DNA of 64,000 bases, from contig CANMUP010000001.1 of the NCBI GenBank assembly GCA_947501105.1, forward strand, positions 992,001 to 1,056,000, in the 5' to 3' direction. The notes under the pieces are model-generated. The model was not told the origin of the DNA. It did not search any database and worked only from the letters and a program-made list of their open reading frames with translations. Source of the stretch: an uncultured Flaviramulus sp. Its GTDB lineage: Bacteria > Bacteroidota > Bacteroidia > Flavobacteriales > Flavobacteriaceae. Positions 18,116 through 27,157 of the stretch are shown here, piece by piece. Each line of letters opens with the position of its first letter. Position 1 is the first letter of the stretch. The translations under genes were made by a program, and so were the position numbers.

Positions 18116-19543
18116 ATGAAAAGAAGCAAATCATTATTGATTATTTGTTTGGTTATACCAATCCTATTAATATCAAGCTGTAAAAAAGAATTAGTTAAAA
18201 AAAAGCCAAACATACTTTTAATTTGTGTTGATGATCTTCGTCCAGAGTTAAAGAGTTTTGGTGCAGAACATATAATATCTCCAAACATTGATAAGCTTGC
18301 AGATAAAGGAGTTTCTTTTCAAAGACACTATGTCAACTCACCAAGTTGTGGGCCATCACGATATACATTATTAACCGGTAAGTATGGAGCTTCGGGTAAT
18401 AATGCACTTTTTTTACGCTCCAAGAAAATGTCAGAAGGTGAAAGAGTTGACCCAAGTATGCCTGAATGGTTTAAGAATCATGGGTATACCACAACATCTG
18501 TAGGAAAGGTGTCTCATCATCCTGGAGGAAGAGGAGGAGATAATTGGAATGATAGTACTATTATTGAAATGCCTAATGGCTGGGATAAGCATATTATGCC
18601 AATTGCAGAATGGGAGCATCCACGTGGTATGATGCACGGATTAGCCAATGGAGAAATTCGTATAAAGGCTAGTGAAATGGATGTTTTGCAAGCTGTAGAT
18701 GGTGATGATAGTATTTATCCTGATGGAGTCATTGCTAACGAGGCATTAAAACAATTAAAAAGACTTACAACCAATGATGAAAAGCCATTTTTTCTTGCTG
18801 TTGGCTTTATTAAACCACATTTGCCTTTTGGAGCTCCAAAAGCATATTTAGATAAATATAAAGATGTTGAGTTTCCTGATATAGATCATTCTCAAAAACC
18901 AATAGGAAAAACAACATGGCATAATTCAGGAGAATTTAAACAGTATAATAGCTGGGATAAAGATCCAAATAGTGATGATCAATTTGCTGATGAGATAAGG
19001 AGGCATTATGCTGCTTGTGTTAGTTATGCTGATGCGCAAGTTGGAAAAGTTCTTGCAGAATTAAAACGTACTGGAGCAGATAAAAACACCATAGTTGTTC
19101 TTTGGGGTGACCATGGATGGCATTTAGGCGAGCACGCTATATGGGGTAAACATAGCTTGTTTGAAGAGTCGTTGCATGCGCCAATGATAATTCATGACCC
19201 TAGAACTAAACAGAAAGGTTTTAAAACCCATGCTATTGTAGAAACACTTGATATTTTTCCAACATTATGTGAATTAGCAGGAGTAGAAAAGCCCAATTTC
19301 ACCAAAGGCGTTTCGTTAAAAAATGCTTTAGAAAAGAAGGACGTAGTTGGCCATATTGCCTTAGCATATAATAATTATGCAACTACTATAAGAACTACCA
19401 CACATAGATTAGTGCTACATAAAGATGGTTTTGTTGAATTGTATGATCATTCTACCACTGAAAGTGAAACTAAAAATATAGCTCATGATTACCCAGAAAT
19501 AGTTGAGGAATTAAAACAAAAGCTACAAGCTAAATTAGAGTGA
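18116..19543 (+). CDS. Sulfatase (iduronate-2-sulfatase-like), lipoprotein
   Basis: This type I sulfatase hydrolyses sulfate esters using a formylglycine made from a cysteine. The maturation motif is [15 protein letters not shown] with the target Cys78 and the required Pro and Arg. Metal-binding motifs are [12 protein letters not shown] (N-terminal) and [19 protein letters not shown] (C-terminal), both typical of the iduronate-2-sulfatase subgroup. A lipobox (LISSC) places it at the envelope. I start at ATG 18116 (475 residues) because the signal peptide begins there; a TTG 33 bases upstream is not credible. It depends on a formylglycine-generating enzyme not present in the window. Confidence 0.93.
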   Translation: MKRSKSLLIICLVIPILLISSCKKELVKKKPNILLICVDDLRPELKSFGAEHIISPNIDKLADKGVSFQRHYVNSPSCGPSRYTLLTGKYGASGNNALFLRSKKMSEGERVDPSMPEWFKNHGYTTTSVGKVSHHPGGRGGDNWNDSTIIEMPNGWDKHIMPIAEWEHPRGMMHGLANGEIRIKASEMDVLQAVDGDDSIYPDGVIANEALKQLKRLTTNDEKPFFLAVGFIKPHLPFGAPKAYLDKYKDVEFPDIDHSQKPIGKTTWHNSGEFKQYNSWDKDPNSDDQFADEIRRHYAACVSYADAQVGKVLAELKRTGADKNTIVVLWGDHGWHLGEHAIWGKHSLFEESLHAPMIIHDPRTKQKGFKTHAIVETLDIFPTLCELAGVEKPNFTKGVSLKNALEKKDVVGHIALAYNNYATTIRTTTHRLVLHKDGFVELYDHSTTESETKNIAHDYPEIVEELKQKLQAKLE

Positions 19544-19549
19544 GTTTTT

Positions 19550-19635
19550 GCGTTAGTGATTGTAGTGGCATCCTTTTTTGAGGAACGAGAAAAAGATATA
19601 ACGAAAAGCACGACCTGAATTTATGAAGGTAACGC
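19550..19635 (+). ncRNA. Candidate structured RNA, three-way junction
   Basis: Between two convergent genes, the outer arms GCGTT (19550-19554) and AACGC (19631-19635) enclose two inner helices. One is ATCcTTTTT/AAAAAGAT (19570-19578 and 19590-19597, one bulged C). The other is ACCT/AGGT (19613-19616 and 19627-19630). The core strings TGTAGTGGCATCC and ATAACGAAAAGCACGACC resemble, from memory, an intergenic motif that recurs in many flavobacterial genomes. The fold is read directly from the sequence; the family identity is not confirmed. It starts six bases after the sulfatase stop. Confidence 0.45.
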
Positions 19636-19652
19636 CCAAATGGGAAGTTTGA

Positions 19653-21143
19653 TTATACCTTTGAAGTTAACGATTTAATAAAAACATAGCCGAAACCTAA
19701 AAATAGCATGAGATGAAAAGGGAACAGACCAAAATCGCCACCTTGGTCGCCCACCACAAATGCACTATACATACCAAAGGCAAAATAAAGCATTAAAAGA
19801 CCTTCGAAAATGACGTGTATTGAAACCGTTTTTTTAAGGTATTTATTTTTTTTCCAACTATCCTTTATAGTACTAACATTAAATTTTGGTGTACGTATAA
19901 ATTCGCTTTTTTTGCCTAAATGACCTTCTAAAACTGCAATAGAATTGTGCAATGAAAAACCCATGGCTATTGAGAAAAAAACAAAAAACATGCCTATGTA
20001 ATTTACAAAATTTTTAATGCCACCACCGTACATTTTACGATACATGATCCAATAACAAATAAAAAATATTAAAGTACTTATTACAAAGAAACTCATGACA
20101 TAAAAATAGAGTTTTAAATGAGCGTATTCGTTTTTTATGTATAGCATGGGGATACTTAATACGGCAACAATAAGGATGTTTAAAAACATAGTACTGTTTA
20201 ATAAATGAAGTAAACCATGAACTTTTGTTTTTGCAGAAATATTTTTGTTTTTTAAAACTTTCCACATCATTTTTCTAAAGTTTTCTGCACCACCTTTATT
20301 CCATCTAAATTGTTGCGAACGTGCTGCGCTAATAACTATAGGGAGCTCTGCTGGTGTTTCTACATCTTCAAGATATTTAAACTTCCAGTTTTTTAATTGT
20401 GCGCGGTAGCTTAAATCTAAATCTTCAGTTAAGGTGTCTCCTTCCCAGTTCCCTGCGTCTATGATACAGGCTTTTCTCCAAACACCTGCGGTTCCGTTAA
20501 AGTTTATAAAATGCCCTTTACTATTTCTGCCAACTTGCTCAAGTGTAAAATGTGCATCTAAAGCAAAAGCTTGAATTTTAGTTAATACTGAATAGTTACG
20601 ATTAATATGTCCCCATCGTGTTTGTACAACGCCTATGCTTTTGTTTTTAAAATACGGAACAGTTCGTTTTAACCAATCTTTTTTAGGTAAAAAATCTGAA
20701 TCAAAAATGGCAATAAATTCACCTTTAGCAGTTTTTAAACCTTCTTTAAGTGCTCCGGCTTTAAACCCTTTTCTATCTGTTCTAGTAATATGTTGTATAT
20801 CTAAACCTTTGGTTTGAAGCATAGCGATATGCTTTTTTGTAGTTTCTAAGGTTTCATCAGTAGAATCATCTAAAACCTGAACCTCTAATTTGTTTTTCGG
20901 ATAGTCTATTTTTGCAATGTTATCAAGCAATCGTTCCATAACATACATTTCATTATAAACAGGTAGTTGTATAGTTACAAAAGGAATTTCGTTAGGGTTT
21001 GATAAATCGTAAGACTCGCAAGAATCATTATTTTTTTTAGAAGATAAATAATTGAATAGTAAATTTAGCTGCGCCAACGCATACATAAATATAAGTAATA
21101 GCGCTATAGTATAAACTACTATGATTATTGTGTCTAGAATCAT
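19653..21143 (-). CDS. Processive-type GT2 glycosyltransferase (cellulose-synthase-like)
   Basis: This 496-residue membrane glycosyltransferase has one N-terminal helix, a cytosolic GT-A domain and four or more C-terminal helices. The catalytic series is complete: LDDSTDET, IFDSDFLP, TEDLDLSYRAQ and QQFRWNKGGAEN, the last being the QxxRW motif of processive beta-glycan synthases and related glucomannan enzymes. Flavobacterial members of this type are common and their product is usually unproven. It overlaps the upstream GT2 gene by four bases (ATGA), so the two are cotranslated. Confidence 0.9.
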   Translation of the reverse strand: MILDTIIIVVYTIALLLIFMYALAQLNLLFNYLSSKKNNDSCESYDLSNPNEIPFVTIQLPVYNEMYVMERLLDNIAKIDYPKNKLEVQVLDDSTDETLETTKKHIAMLQTKGLDIQHITRTDRKGFKAGALKEGLKTAKGEFIAIFDSDFLPKKDWLKRTVPYFKNKSIGVVQTRWGHINRNYSVLTKIQAFALDAHFTLEQVGRNSKGHFINFNGTAGVWRKACIIDAGNWEGDTLTEDLDLSYRAQLKNWKFKYLEDVETPAELPIVISAARSQQFRWNKGGAENFRKMMWKVLKNKNISAKTKVHGLLHLLNSTMFLNILIVAVLSIPMLYIKNEYAHLKLYFYVMSFFVISTLIFFICYWIMYRKMYGGGIKNFVNYIGMFFVFFSIAMGFSLHNSIAVLEGHLGKKSEFIRTPKFNVSTIKDSWKKNKYLKKTVSIHVIFEGLLMLYFAFGMYSAFVVGDQGGDFGLFPFHLMLFLGFGYVFIKSLTSKV

Positions 21144-21832
21144 TTTTTAATACTGTATTTAAAAATCCAACCTAAAATTTTTAAGCCTGCAAATATAGCA
21201 CCTTTTACCGTACCAGAAACTTTTGAGACACCAATTCTGTTTCTATAATTTACTGGTATTTCGGTATATGTAAGTTTTTGTTTTAATGCTTTTAGTTGCA
21301 TTTCTACCGTCCAACCATAGGTTTTATCTTCCATATTCAGAGCTAAAAGTTTATTGTATTTAATAGCTCTAAATGGACCAAGATCGGTAAATTTTGCTCT
21401 AAAAAATAAAGCCATTAAAGTCGTTGCTAACCAATTTCCAAAAATTTGAGGAACCGTCATAGAACCTTGTTCTCTAAGTCGCTTAACTCGAGCGCCGATT
21501 ACAAAATCTATATTATCATTAATAATTGGATTAACAATTTTGGTTAATTCTTCTGGATAATCACTATAATCGCCATCTAAAAATACAACAATATCTGGTT
21601 TCATGTTTTGATTTACAATGTAATCCATACCTTTTAAACAAGCATATCCGTAACCTTTTCTGGTTTCTGATAATACTGTAGCTCCTGCTTTTTTTGCATT
21701 CATTTCAGTATCATCTGAAGAATTGTTACTAACCACAATAACTTCGTTAACTATATTAGGAATATCATTAATGACATGTGCAATGGAATCTGCTTCATTA
21801 TATGCAGGTATTATGACTTTTATATGTGTCAT
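21140..21832 (-). CDS. GT2 glycosyltransferase (polyprenyl-phosphate sugar synthase-like)
   Basis: This 230-residue soluble or membrane-associated enzyme has the N-terminal GT-A motifs VIIPAYNEADSI and VFLDGDYSDYPEE, and it lacks C-terminal membrane helices. That layout matches the dolichol-phosphate-mannose-synthase-like branch, which loads a sugar onto a polyprenyl phosphate. It overlaps the cellulose-synthase-like gene (four bases) and the MORN gene (four bases). If it makes a lipid-linked sugar, the GT-C enzyme encoded at 14884-16245 could be its user; that link is an inference. Confidence 0.87.
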   Translation of the reverse strand: MTHIKVIIPAYNEADSIAHVINDIPNIVNEVIVVSNNSSDDTEMNAKKAGATVLSETRKGYGYACLKGMDYIVNQNMKPDIVVFLDGDYSDYPEELTKIVNPIINDNIDFVIGARVKRLREQGSMTVPQIFGNWLATTLMALFFRAKFTDLGPFRAIKYNKLLALNMEDKTYGWTVEMQLKALKQKLTYTEIPVNYRNRIGVSKVSGTVKGAIFAGLKILGWIFKYSIKK

Positions 21833-22299
21833 TGTAGATCTAATAGGTTATTTTCTTTTTTGAATGCCTTTAAATCTGTCCATTCTTTAATTTTTTTTCC
21901 TACTTTAAATTTAGCAGCAGAGACTAGTTTCTCGTTTTTATACATTAAGCAATAACCGTTTTTCTGATTGTGTTTTAGTTGGCACTTGTGATTAATTTTT
22001 TCCATATCATCATAAAATAACCACCAATTTGATTTCTCACCTTTTTTAAAGTGCCCTTCACTTTTTTTTATGCCATTTGAGGAGTAAAAATACCAATATT
22101 TTATAGGTTTATTTGCCGAATAATGACCTTCTTTTTCGATAACTCCATTTTTGTAATAGAATTTCCAGTAACCATTTTTTTGATTGTTTTTTATCCAGCC
22201 TTCAGATTTTAAATTATCATTATCAAAATAAGTTTTTTGATAACTTTTTTGACTATATGAAAGCGAGGAAAACAATAAGAATACAATTAAATAGCGCAT
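21829..22299 (-). CDS. MORN-repeat secreted protein (YwqK-like)
   Basis: This 156-residue protein has a signal peptide (residues 1-16, ending in SLSYS) followed by about five tandem MORN-type repeats of roughly 23 residues. These include GWIKNNQKNGYWKFYYKNG and GHYSANKPIKYWYFYSSNG. Such repeats form open beta-sheets that mediate contacts, and no enzymatic function is expected. It overlaps the polyferredoxin gene by one base and the next GT2 by four, so it belongs to the same transcript. Its role in the operon is unknown. Confidence 0.82.
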   Translation of the reverse strand: MRYLIVFLLFSSLSYSQKSYQKTYFDNDNLKSEGWIKNNQKNGYWKFYYKNGVIEKEGHYSANKPIKYWYFYSSNGIKKSEGHFKKGEKSNWWLFYDDMEKINHKCQLKHNQKNGYCLMYKNEKLVSAAKFKVGKKIKEWTDLKAFKKENNLLDLQ

Positions 22300-23921
22300 T
22301 ATTTTTGATTTACCAAATCCATTAAGTTAACATCATTGCCTAATAAAACATCAGTAGGGTTAATGCGTCCTTTTTCTGGTCCGTTTTCTAATTTTAGAAC
22401 ACCTCTTGGGCAAACTGCAGAACAAATACCACAACCTACACAACTTGCTCTTACAATATTTTCACCTTTTTGAGCATAAGCTCTAACGTCAATACCTTGT
22501 TCACAATATGTTGAACAGTTTCCACACGAAATACATTGTCCGCCATTAGTAGTAATTCTAAATCTAGATTTAAAGCGTTGCACTAAACCAAGATATGCAG
22601 CTAATGGGCATCCAAAACGACACCAAACTCTGTTACCGAAAATTGGATAGAAACCTGTGCCAATAACTCCTGCAAACCATGAGCCAATTAATAAACTGTA
22701 GGTGTCTTTAATCCAATATGATTTTATACCTAAAAATGTTTCTGCTCCTGAGAAATAACAATATAGGGTTACCAATGTCATTACTAATGAAAAAACCAAA
22801 ACGGAATGAACTAACCAGCGTTCCAATTTCCAAGCATTCAAGCTTTTATCAGAGTGTTGTCTGTATGGGTCTCCCAAAGTTTCAGCTAATCCACCACATC
22901 CACATACCCATGAACAATACCAACGCTTTCCGAAGAAATATACCATAACAGGTACAATAACTAGTGTTAGTACAATTCCCCAAACAAGAATGAAAAGACC
23001 AATTGCTCCACTATTTTTTAAGCTATCTAAGTTCCAATCAAAAAAGAAATCATAATCTAACGGGAACGCATTTTTAAAATCATACCCAGGCATGTTAAGA
23101 CTTGTCATGATTTCTGGAATAAGAAAAGCGAAAACTATTTGAAAAAACAGCACTGATGTTGTTCTTATTATTTGATATTTATTATGCCTGTATTTGATAT
23201 ACATACGCGTTGCCATAACAAGCATAATAACACAATATAAAAAGCCGTAAACAAACCATTGACTTGCTGGTCCGCCGTTTAAAAATTCGCTTACTGGATC
23301 AAGAATATATGTCCAATTTACGACATAATCCGCCATGAAATACAGTAGTAAATAAAAACTCACTAAATACACTAATACTAACCAAGCAATCCAACCACGA
23401 TTAGTACTCGCTTCTAAATAAATACCATTATTCTTTATGCCTTTGTTACCAAGTAAAATGAAATTTGGAAGAATGAAGAGCAAAGCTCCTATTATTGCCA
23501 AACCAAAAGTAAGCCACCAAAGTAATCCTGCATTTTCTTTTACAAAACCAGAGCCTGCTTTTTTAGCTATTTCATAGCTAATTGTATGTAGCTTTCCGCT
23601 AATTCTATATTGATATTGCTCCCCTTTTTTATTCCAATTTTTTTCGGCATCGTACTTTGCAATTAAGGCGTCATAATGATTGTTTGAAGTTTCGTATGCT
23701 GTTCTTACACGACTTGAAAATTGAAAAATATTGAGACTTTCATTGGTTACTGTTGCTTTCTTTAGTTCGTCTTTTATAATTTCACTTTTATAAGCCTTTG
23801 AAGCTATAAACTCATTTAGTTCTGATTCCGTTAAACTAAAACTACCTGTAAAAAGAGTTCCAGTAAAAATACCTAAGCCAATTAAAAATAAGACTAACCC
23901 TAGTTGTTTTAATATTTTCAT
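22299..23921 (-). CDS. Membrane polyferredoxin of the NosR/NapH type (4Fe-4S)
   Basis: This 540-residue membrane protein probably moves electrons across the inner membrane. It has an N-terminal helix, a periplasmic stretch, about six further helices, two cysteine motifs of the NapH/NosR kind (WYCSWVCGCGGLAETLG and WCRFGCPLAAYLGLVQ), and two C-terminal [4Fe-4S] motifs (CISCGNCSTYC and CVGCGICSAVCPRG). I start at ATG 23921 because the hydrophobic leader begins there; an in-frame TTG 33 bases upstream would overlap the preceding gene. The FAD oxidoreductase gene ends 11 bases upstream, making an NAD(P)H-to-membrane electron path plausible. The physiological acceptor is not identified. Confidence 0.87.
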   Translation of the reverse strand: MKILKQLGLVLFLIGLGIFTGTLFTGSFSLTESELNEFIASKAYKSEIIKDELKKATVTNESLNIFQFSSRVRTAYETSNNHYDALIAKYDAEKNWNKKGEQYQYRISGKLHTISYEIAKKAGSGFVKENAGLLWWLTFGLAIIGALLFILPNFILLGNKGIKNNGIYLEASTNRGWIAWLVLVYLVSFYLLLYFMADYVVNWTYILDPVSEFLNGGPASQWFVYGFLYCVIMLVMATRMYIKYRHNKYQIIRTTSVLFFQIVFAFLIPEIMTSLNMPGYDFKNAFPLDYDFFFDWNLDSLKNSGAIGLFILVWGIVLTLVIVPVMVYFFGKRWYCSWVCGCGGLAETLGDPYRQHSDKSLNAWKLERWLVHSVLVFSLVMTLVTLYCYFSGAETFLGIKSYWIKDTYSLLIGSWFAGVIGTGFYPIFGNRVWCRFGCPLAAYLGLVQRFKSRFRITTNGGQCISCGNCSTYCEQGIDVRAYAQKGENIVRASCVGCGICSAVCPRGVLKLENGPEKGRINPTDVLLGNDVNLMDLVNQK

Positions 23922-23932
23922 GTCTATATTTT

Positions 23933-25270
23933 TTAAGCGAATATGCGTTTCCAACTTTTCTTCTTAAGTTGAATGTTAGTATTGTTTTCTTTGTTGAATT
24001 TCGAAACAATTTCCTTTTCATGCAGTTTGTAAAATTCAGGGTCAAAATTTGCATCTGCTAAATGTTCTAAAACATAATCTACAGATTGTTTTTCGGTTAA
24101 TATTTTATCGAAAAATTCATGTCGCATTCTAATTCCGAATGTATTTATGCCAATAAATTCGTTTGTGTTTTTATTGTAGTTTAAATGAATACACTTTTTA
24201 CCATCTTGGTGCTCCCAATAAAAACGAGCTTCATTATCTTTTGGTTGAGCCCAAACCCAACCATAAGTTTGATATTCAATATCTATAAATTTTGCAGAGT
24301 TGAACCAGTGTCCAGGTTTGTACTCAATACGATTGTCACAAATGGTTTGAGCAACAGTTTCTCCCATCATCCTTCCAGTATACCAAACGGCTTCAATAGG
24401 TCTGCGTTGGTCTATGCCTTCGTGCTGTTCGGCACAATCGCCAATCGCATAAATGTCAGGAATATTAGTTTCTAAAAAGCGATTTACTTTTACACCACGA
24501 CCAGTTTCAATATCTGATTCTTTAATAAAATCGATATTTGGCGATACACCTGCGGTTAATCCAACTACATCACATGCAATCTCCTCGCCAGTTTCAGGAA
24601 TAACAACACTTTTTACTTTTCCATTTTCATCTGCTTTAATTTCTTTTAAGTTAACACCTAACCTCAAATCGATACCATTCTCTAAAATTTCGCGATTAAT
24701 CATTGCGCTTTCTCCTTCGGGTAAAACACCATTCCAAAAACTAGATTCTCTTACTAAAAAAGTAACTGGAATATGACGAGAGTGTAACATTTCTGCCAAT
24801 TCAATACCAATTAAACCGCCACCTACAATTACAGCTCGTTTGCACACTTTATTATTAGGCGCATATTTTTCAAGATTATCTAAATCTTGCTTATGATACA
24901 TACCCATTACACCATCTAAATCTTGCCCTGGCCAACCAAACTTATTAGGTTTGCTACCAGTAGCAATTACTAATTTATCGTATTGTAATGAGTCACCATT
25001 TGCAAAATGCAAGGTTTTACTTTTAGTTTCAACAGTCTTTACATAACCTTTTTTAAGGTTGATTCGGTTTTTTTTCCAGAACCAATTTTCATAAGGTTGT
25101 GTGTGCTCAAACTTCATATGCCCCATATATATATACATAAGTGCCGTTCGAGAAAAGAAATAATCAGCTTCCGCGGATACTATGGTGATTTTTTTGTCAG
25201 AAAGTTTTCTTATGTGTCTAGCTGTTGTAACACCAGAAATTCCATTTCCTATAATAACAATGTGTTCCAT
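23933..25270 (-). CDS. FAD-dependent NAD(P)H oxidoreductase (nitrite/rubredoxin reductase-like)
   Basis: This 445-residue pyridine nucleotide-disulphide-type oxidoreductase has an FAD-binding motif at the N-terminus (VIIGNGISGVTTARHI), an NAD(P) motif near residue 148 (VIVGGGLIGIELAEML) and a C-terminal FAD motif (IPDIYAIGDCAEQHEG). It lacks a redox-active CxxC, so it is likely to pass electrons to a protein partner. The membrane polyferredoxin encoded 11 bases downstream is the obvious candidate. It is the first gene of a five-gene minus-strand run that ends with two glycosyltransferases. Confidence 0.88.
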   Translation of the reverse strand: MEHIVIIGNGISGVTTARHIRKLSDKKITIVSAEADYFFSRTALMYIYMGHMKFEHTQPYENWFWKKNRINLKKGYVKTVETKSKTLHFANGDSLQYDKLVIATGSKPNKFGWPGQDLDGVMGMYHKQDLDNLEKYAPNNKVCKRAVIVGGGLIGIELAEMLHSRHIPVTFLVRESSFWNGVLPEGESAMINREILENGIDLRLGVNLKEIKADENGKVKSVVIPETGEEIACDVVGLTAGVSPNIDFIKESDIETGRGVKVNRFLETNIPDIYAIGDCAEQHEGIDQRRPIEAVWYTGRMMGETVAQTICDNRIEYKPGHWFNSAKFIDIEYQTYGWVWAQPKDNEARFYWEHQDGKKCIHLNYNKNTNEFIGINTFGIRMRHEFFDKILTEKQSVDYVLEHLADANFDPEFYKLHEKEIVSKFNKENNTNIQLKKKSWKRIFA

Positions 25271-25476
25271 AATTTTGTTAGTTATGCTGTATTATGTCGA
25301 AGTTAAAGATAATAACTTAACTTAACCTTATTAATTTAGAATAGCTTTAAATTGAAGTTGTATTGTAAGGATTTAAAAATTTTAAAGACACCAAAAACTT
25401 TTTTTTACCAATGTAAGCTATCTAACATTTTATACGACCTAGGTGTTATTACTTTGCAAATGATAAATTGAATCAA

Positions 25477-26190
25477 ATGAAAAAACAAATAATAGTATTA
25501 GTAATTATTTTGGCGAGTACTAAAGGATTTTCGCAAGACGTGAGTGTCTTTTTTAATAAAGCCAATACTTTTTTTAAAACTTATGTTAGTAATGGTAAAG
25601 TAGCTTATTCTAAAGTTAATGAAAATCAAGATAGTTTAAACGAATTGTTAAATATTGCTGAAGCTATTTCGGTTTCAAAGAATGATGCAGAAACATATCA
25701 AGCTTTTTGGATTAATGCCTATAACTTATCTGTTATAAAAGGAATTATAGATAATTACCCAACAAATTCGCCACTAGATAACGCTGGGTTTTTTGATAAA
25801 ACTAAATATAGCTTAGCAGGAAAAAACATCACATTAAATGATATTGAACATAAATTATTAAGGGCTCAATTTAATGATGCGCGTTTTCATTTTGTCTTGG
25901 TCTGTGGTGCAGTTGGTTGTCCGCCATTAATTAATAAAGCTTATTTACCAAATACGTTAGATACGCAATTAGAAGAGCAAACAAAAAAGGCAATTAACGG
26001 TGGTTTTTTAAGAGTAAATGCCAAAAAGAAACGTGTTCAAGCATCACAGATTATGGAATGGTATAAAGAAGATTTTACTATGAAAGGTACATCCGAAATC
26101 GATTTTATTAATAAATACAAAACTGAAAAATTAGAAGGAAAGTATAAACTAAGTTATTTTCCATACGATTGGAAATTAAACAAACAATAA
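25477..26190 (+). CDS. DUF547 secreted protein
   Basis: This 237-residue protein has a signal peptide (MKKQIIVLVIILAS, then TKGFSQ). Its DUF547 core contains AFWINAYNLSVIKGI, LNDIEHKLLRAQF and RFHFVLVCGAVGCPPLINKAY; the conserved Cys and His pattern suggests a papain-like or transglutaminase-like fold, activity unproven. I start at ATG 25477; the TTG nine bases earlier is not needed. A second DUF547 gene at 33340-34191 lies in the arsenosugar locus. The outer-membrane protein gene follows 16 bases later. Confidence 0.87.
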   Translation: MKKQIIVLVIILASTKGFSQDVSVFFNKANTFFKTYVSNGKVAYSKVNENQDSLNELLNIAEAISVSKNDAETYQAFWINAYNLSVIKGIIDNYPTNSPLDNAGFFDKTKYSLAGKNITLNDIEHKLLRAQFNDARFHFVLVCGAVGCPPLINKAYLPNTLDTQLEEQTKKAINGGFLRVNAKKKRVQASQIMEWYKEDFTMKGTSEIDFINKYKTEKLEGKYKLSYFPYDWKLNKQ

Positions 26191-26206
26191 ACAAGTAAAT
26201 TTAAGA

Positions 26207-27094
26207 ATGAATAAAATGAAAAAAATTATAGCATTACTAATCTTTTCTGCAATAACCTTTACAGGTTTTTCGCAAGACGAAGATAACGACGACGATCAAT
26301 CAAAAAGTAATATTCAAACCTATACACCATCTAAATTGTTAAAAAAAGGGCAGTGGGATATTAAATTTTTTAATAACCTATATACGCAAACTAAAATAGC
26401 AAATAGTAGTGGCGATGTTTCTAAAAATCAACCAAGGGAAACCTATTTTACGTCTACCATTGATGTTTTTACAGGGGTTTCAGAAAACAGCAAATTAAAT
26501 GTTGGTTTGCTAATTGAAATGCGATCAAATGTTGTTGGAGATAGAAAATCATTTGATATTTTTAAATTTGATGGAGAGCGAGGAACTGCACGTTCAGGAG
26601 TTACATCATTTGCGCCAGCTATTAAATTTAATCCGCTTAAAAACGTGAATAATTTTACTATTCAAACAGCATTTCATATTCCTTTAGTAGATAACGAAGT
26701 TGAAGATGGAGTGTTTTTAGACCAAACGGCTTATACATTTCAAAATAGATTTTTCTATGATTATACTTTCCCTAGTGGAGATTGGCAATTATTCACGGAG
26801 TTGAATACAGAATATAACTTTGGAGAGAAAACTAGTTTTGCCGATAAAACATTTGTTTTAGCTCCTGGCGTATTTTTAAGCTATTTTCCAAATCAAGAAT
26901 TCACCATCTTAGGATTTGTTCAACACCAGCAACGTGTTGGAGACTTTGAGCAAGATTTCACGGCTTTAGGACTTGGAGGTAAATATCAATTAAGCAAAAC
27001 TTTAAACCTAGAAGTGCTTTATAGTAATTTTGTTAGAGGAAGTAATTCTGGCTTAGGGCAATCATTTAACTTAGGTTTAAGAGCGTTATTTTAA
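26207..27094 (+). CDS. Outer-membrane beta-barrel protein of unknown function
   Basis: This 295-residue protein has a signal peptide (MKKIIALLIFSAITFTGFSQ after a short MNK) and an acidic linker (DEDNDDDQ). The remainder is dominated by alternating hydrophobic beta strands and ends with aromatic-terminated strands (SFNLGLRALF), the mark of a beta-barrel inserted by the Bam complex. It lies between the DUF547 gene and the GH113-like gene with short gaps. No specific transporter family is recognised. Two close ATGs (26207 and 26216) leave the exact start open by three residues. Confidence 0.78.
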   Translation: MNKMKKIIALLIFSAITFTGFSQDEDNDDDQSKSNIQTYTPSKLLKKGQWDIKFFNNLYTQTKIANSSGDVSKNQPRETYFTSTIDVFTGVSENSKLNVGLLIEMRSNVVGDRKSFDIFKFDGERGTARSGVTSFAPAIKFNPLKNVNNFTIQTAFHIPLVDNEVEDGVFLDQTAYTFQNRFFYDYTFPSGDWQLFTELNTEYNFGEKTSFADKTFVLAPGVFLSYFPNQEFTILGFVQHQQRVGDFEQDFTALGLGGKYQLSKTLNLEVLYSNFVRGSNSGLGQSFNLGLRALF

Positions 27095-27107
27095 TGATTA
27101 ATAAGTA

Positions 27108-27157
27108 AATTAGGAGTTTGTAAATCGTTTTTCATGAAACTATTCAAACTCCTAATT
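27108..27157 (+). promoter_or_regulatory. 13-base inverted repeat whose loop holds a start codon
   Basis: AATTAGGAGTTTG (27108-27120) and CAAACTCCTAATT (27145-27157) are perfect inverted repeats. The 24-base loop contains the ATG at 27134 of the GH113-like gene. The right arm lies within codons 4-8. Formed in mRNA, this would present the start codon in a loop on a long stem; it has no T-tract. It could tune translation or serve as a binding site. Confidence 0.5.
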
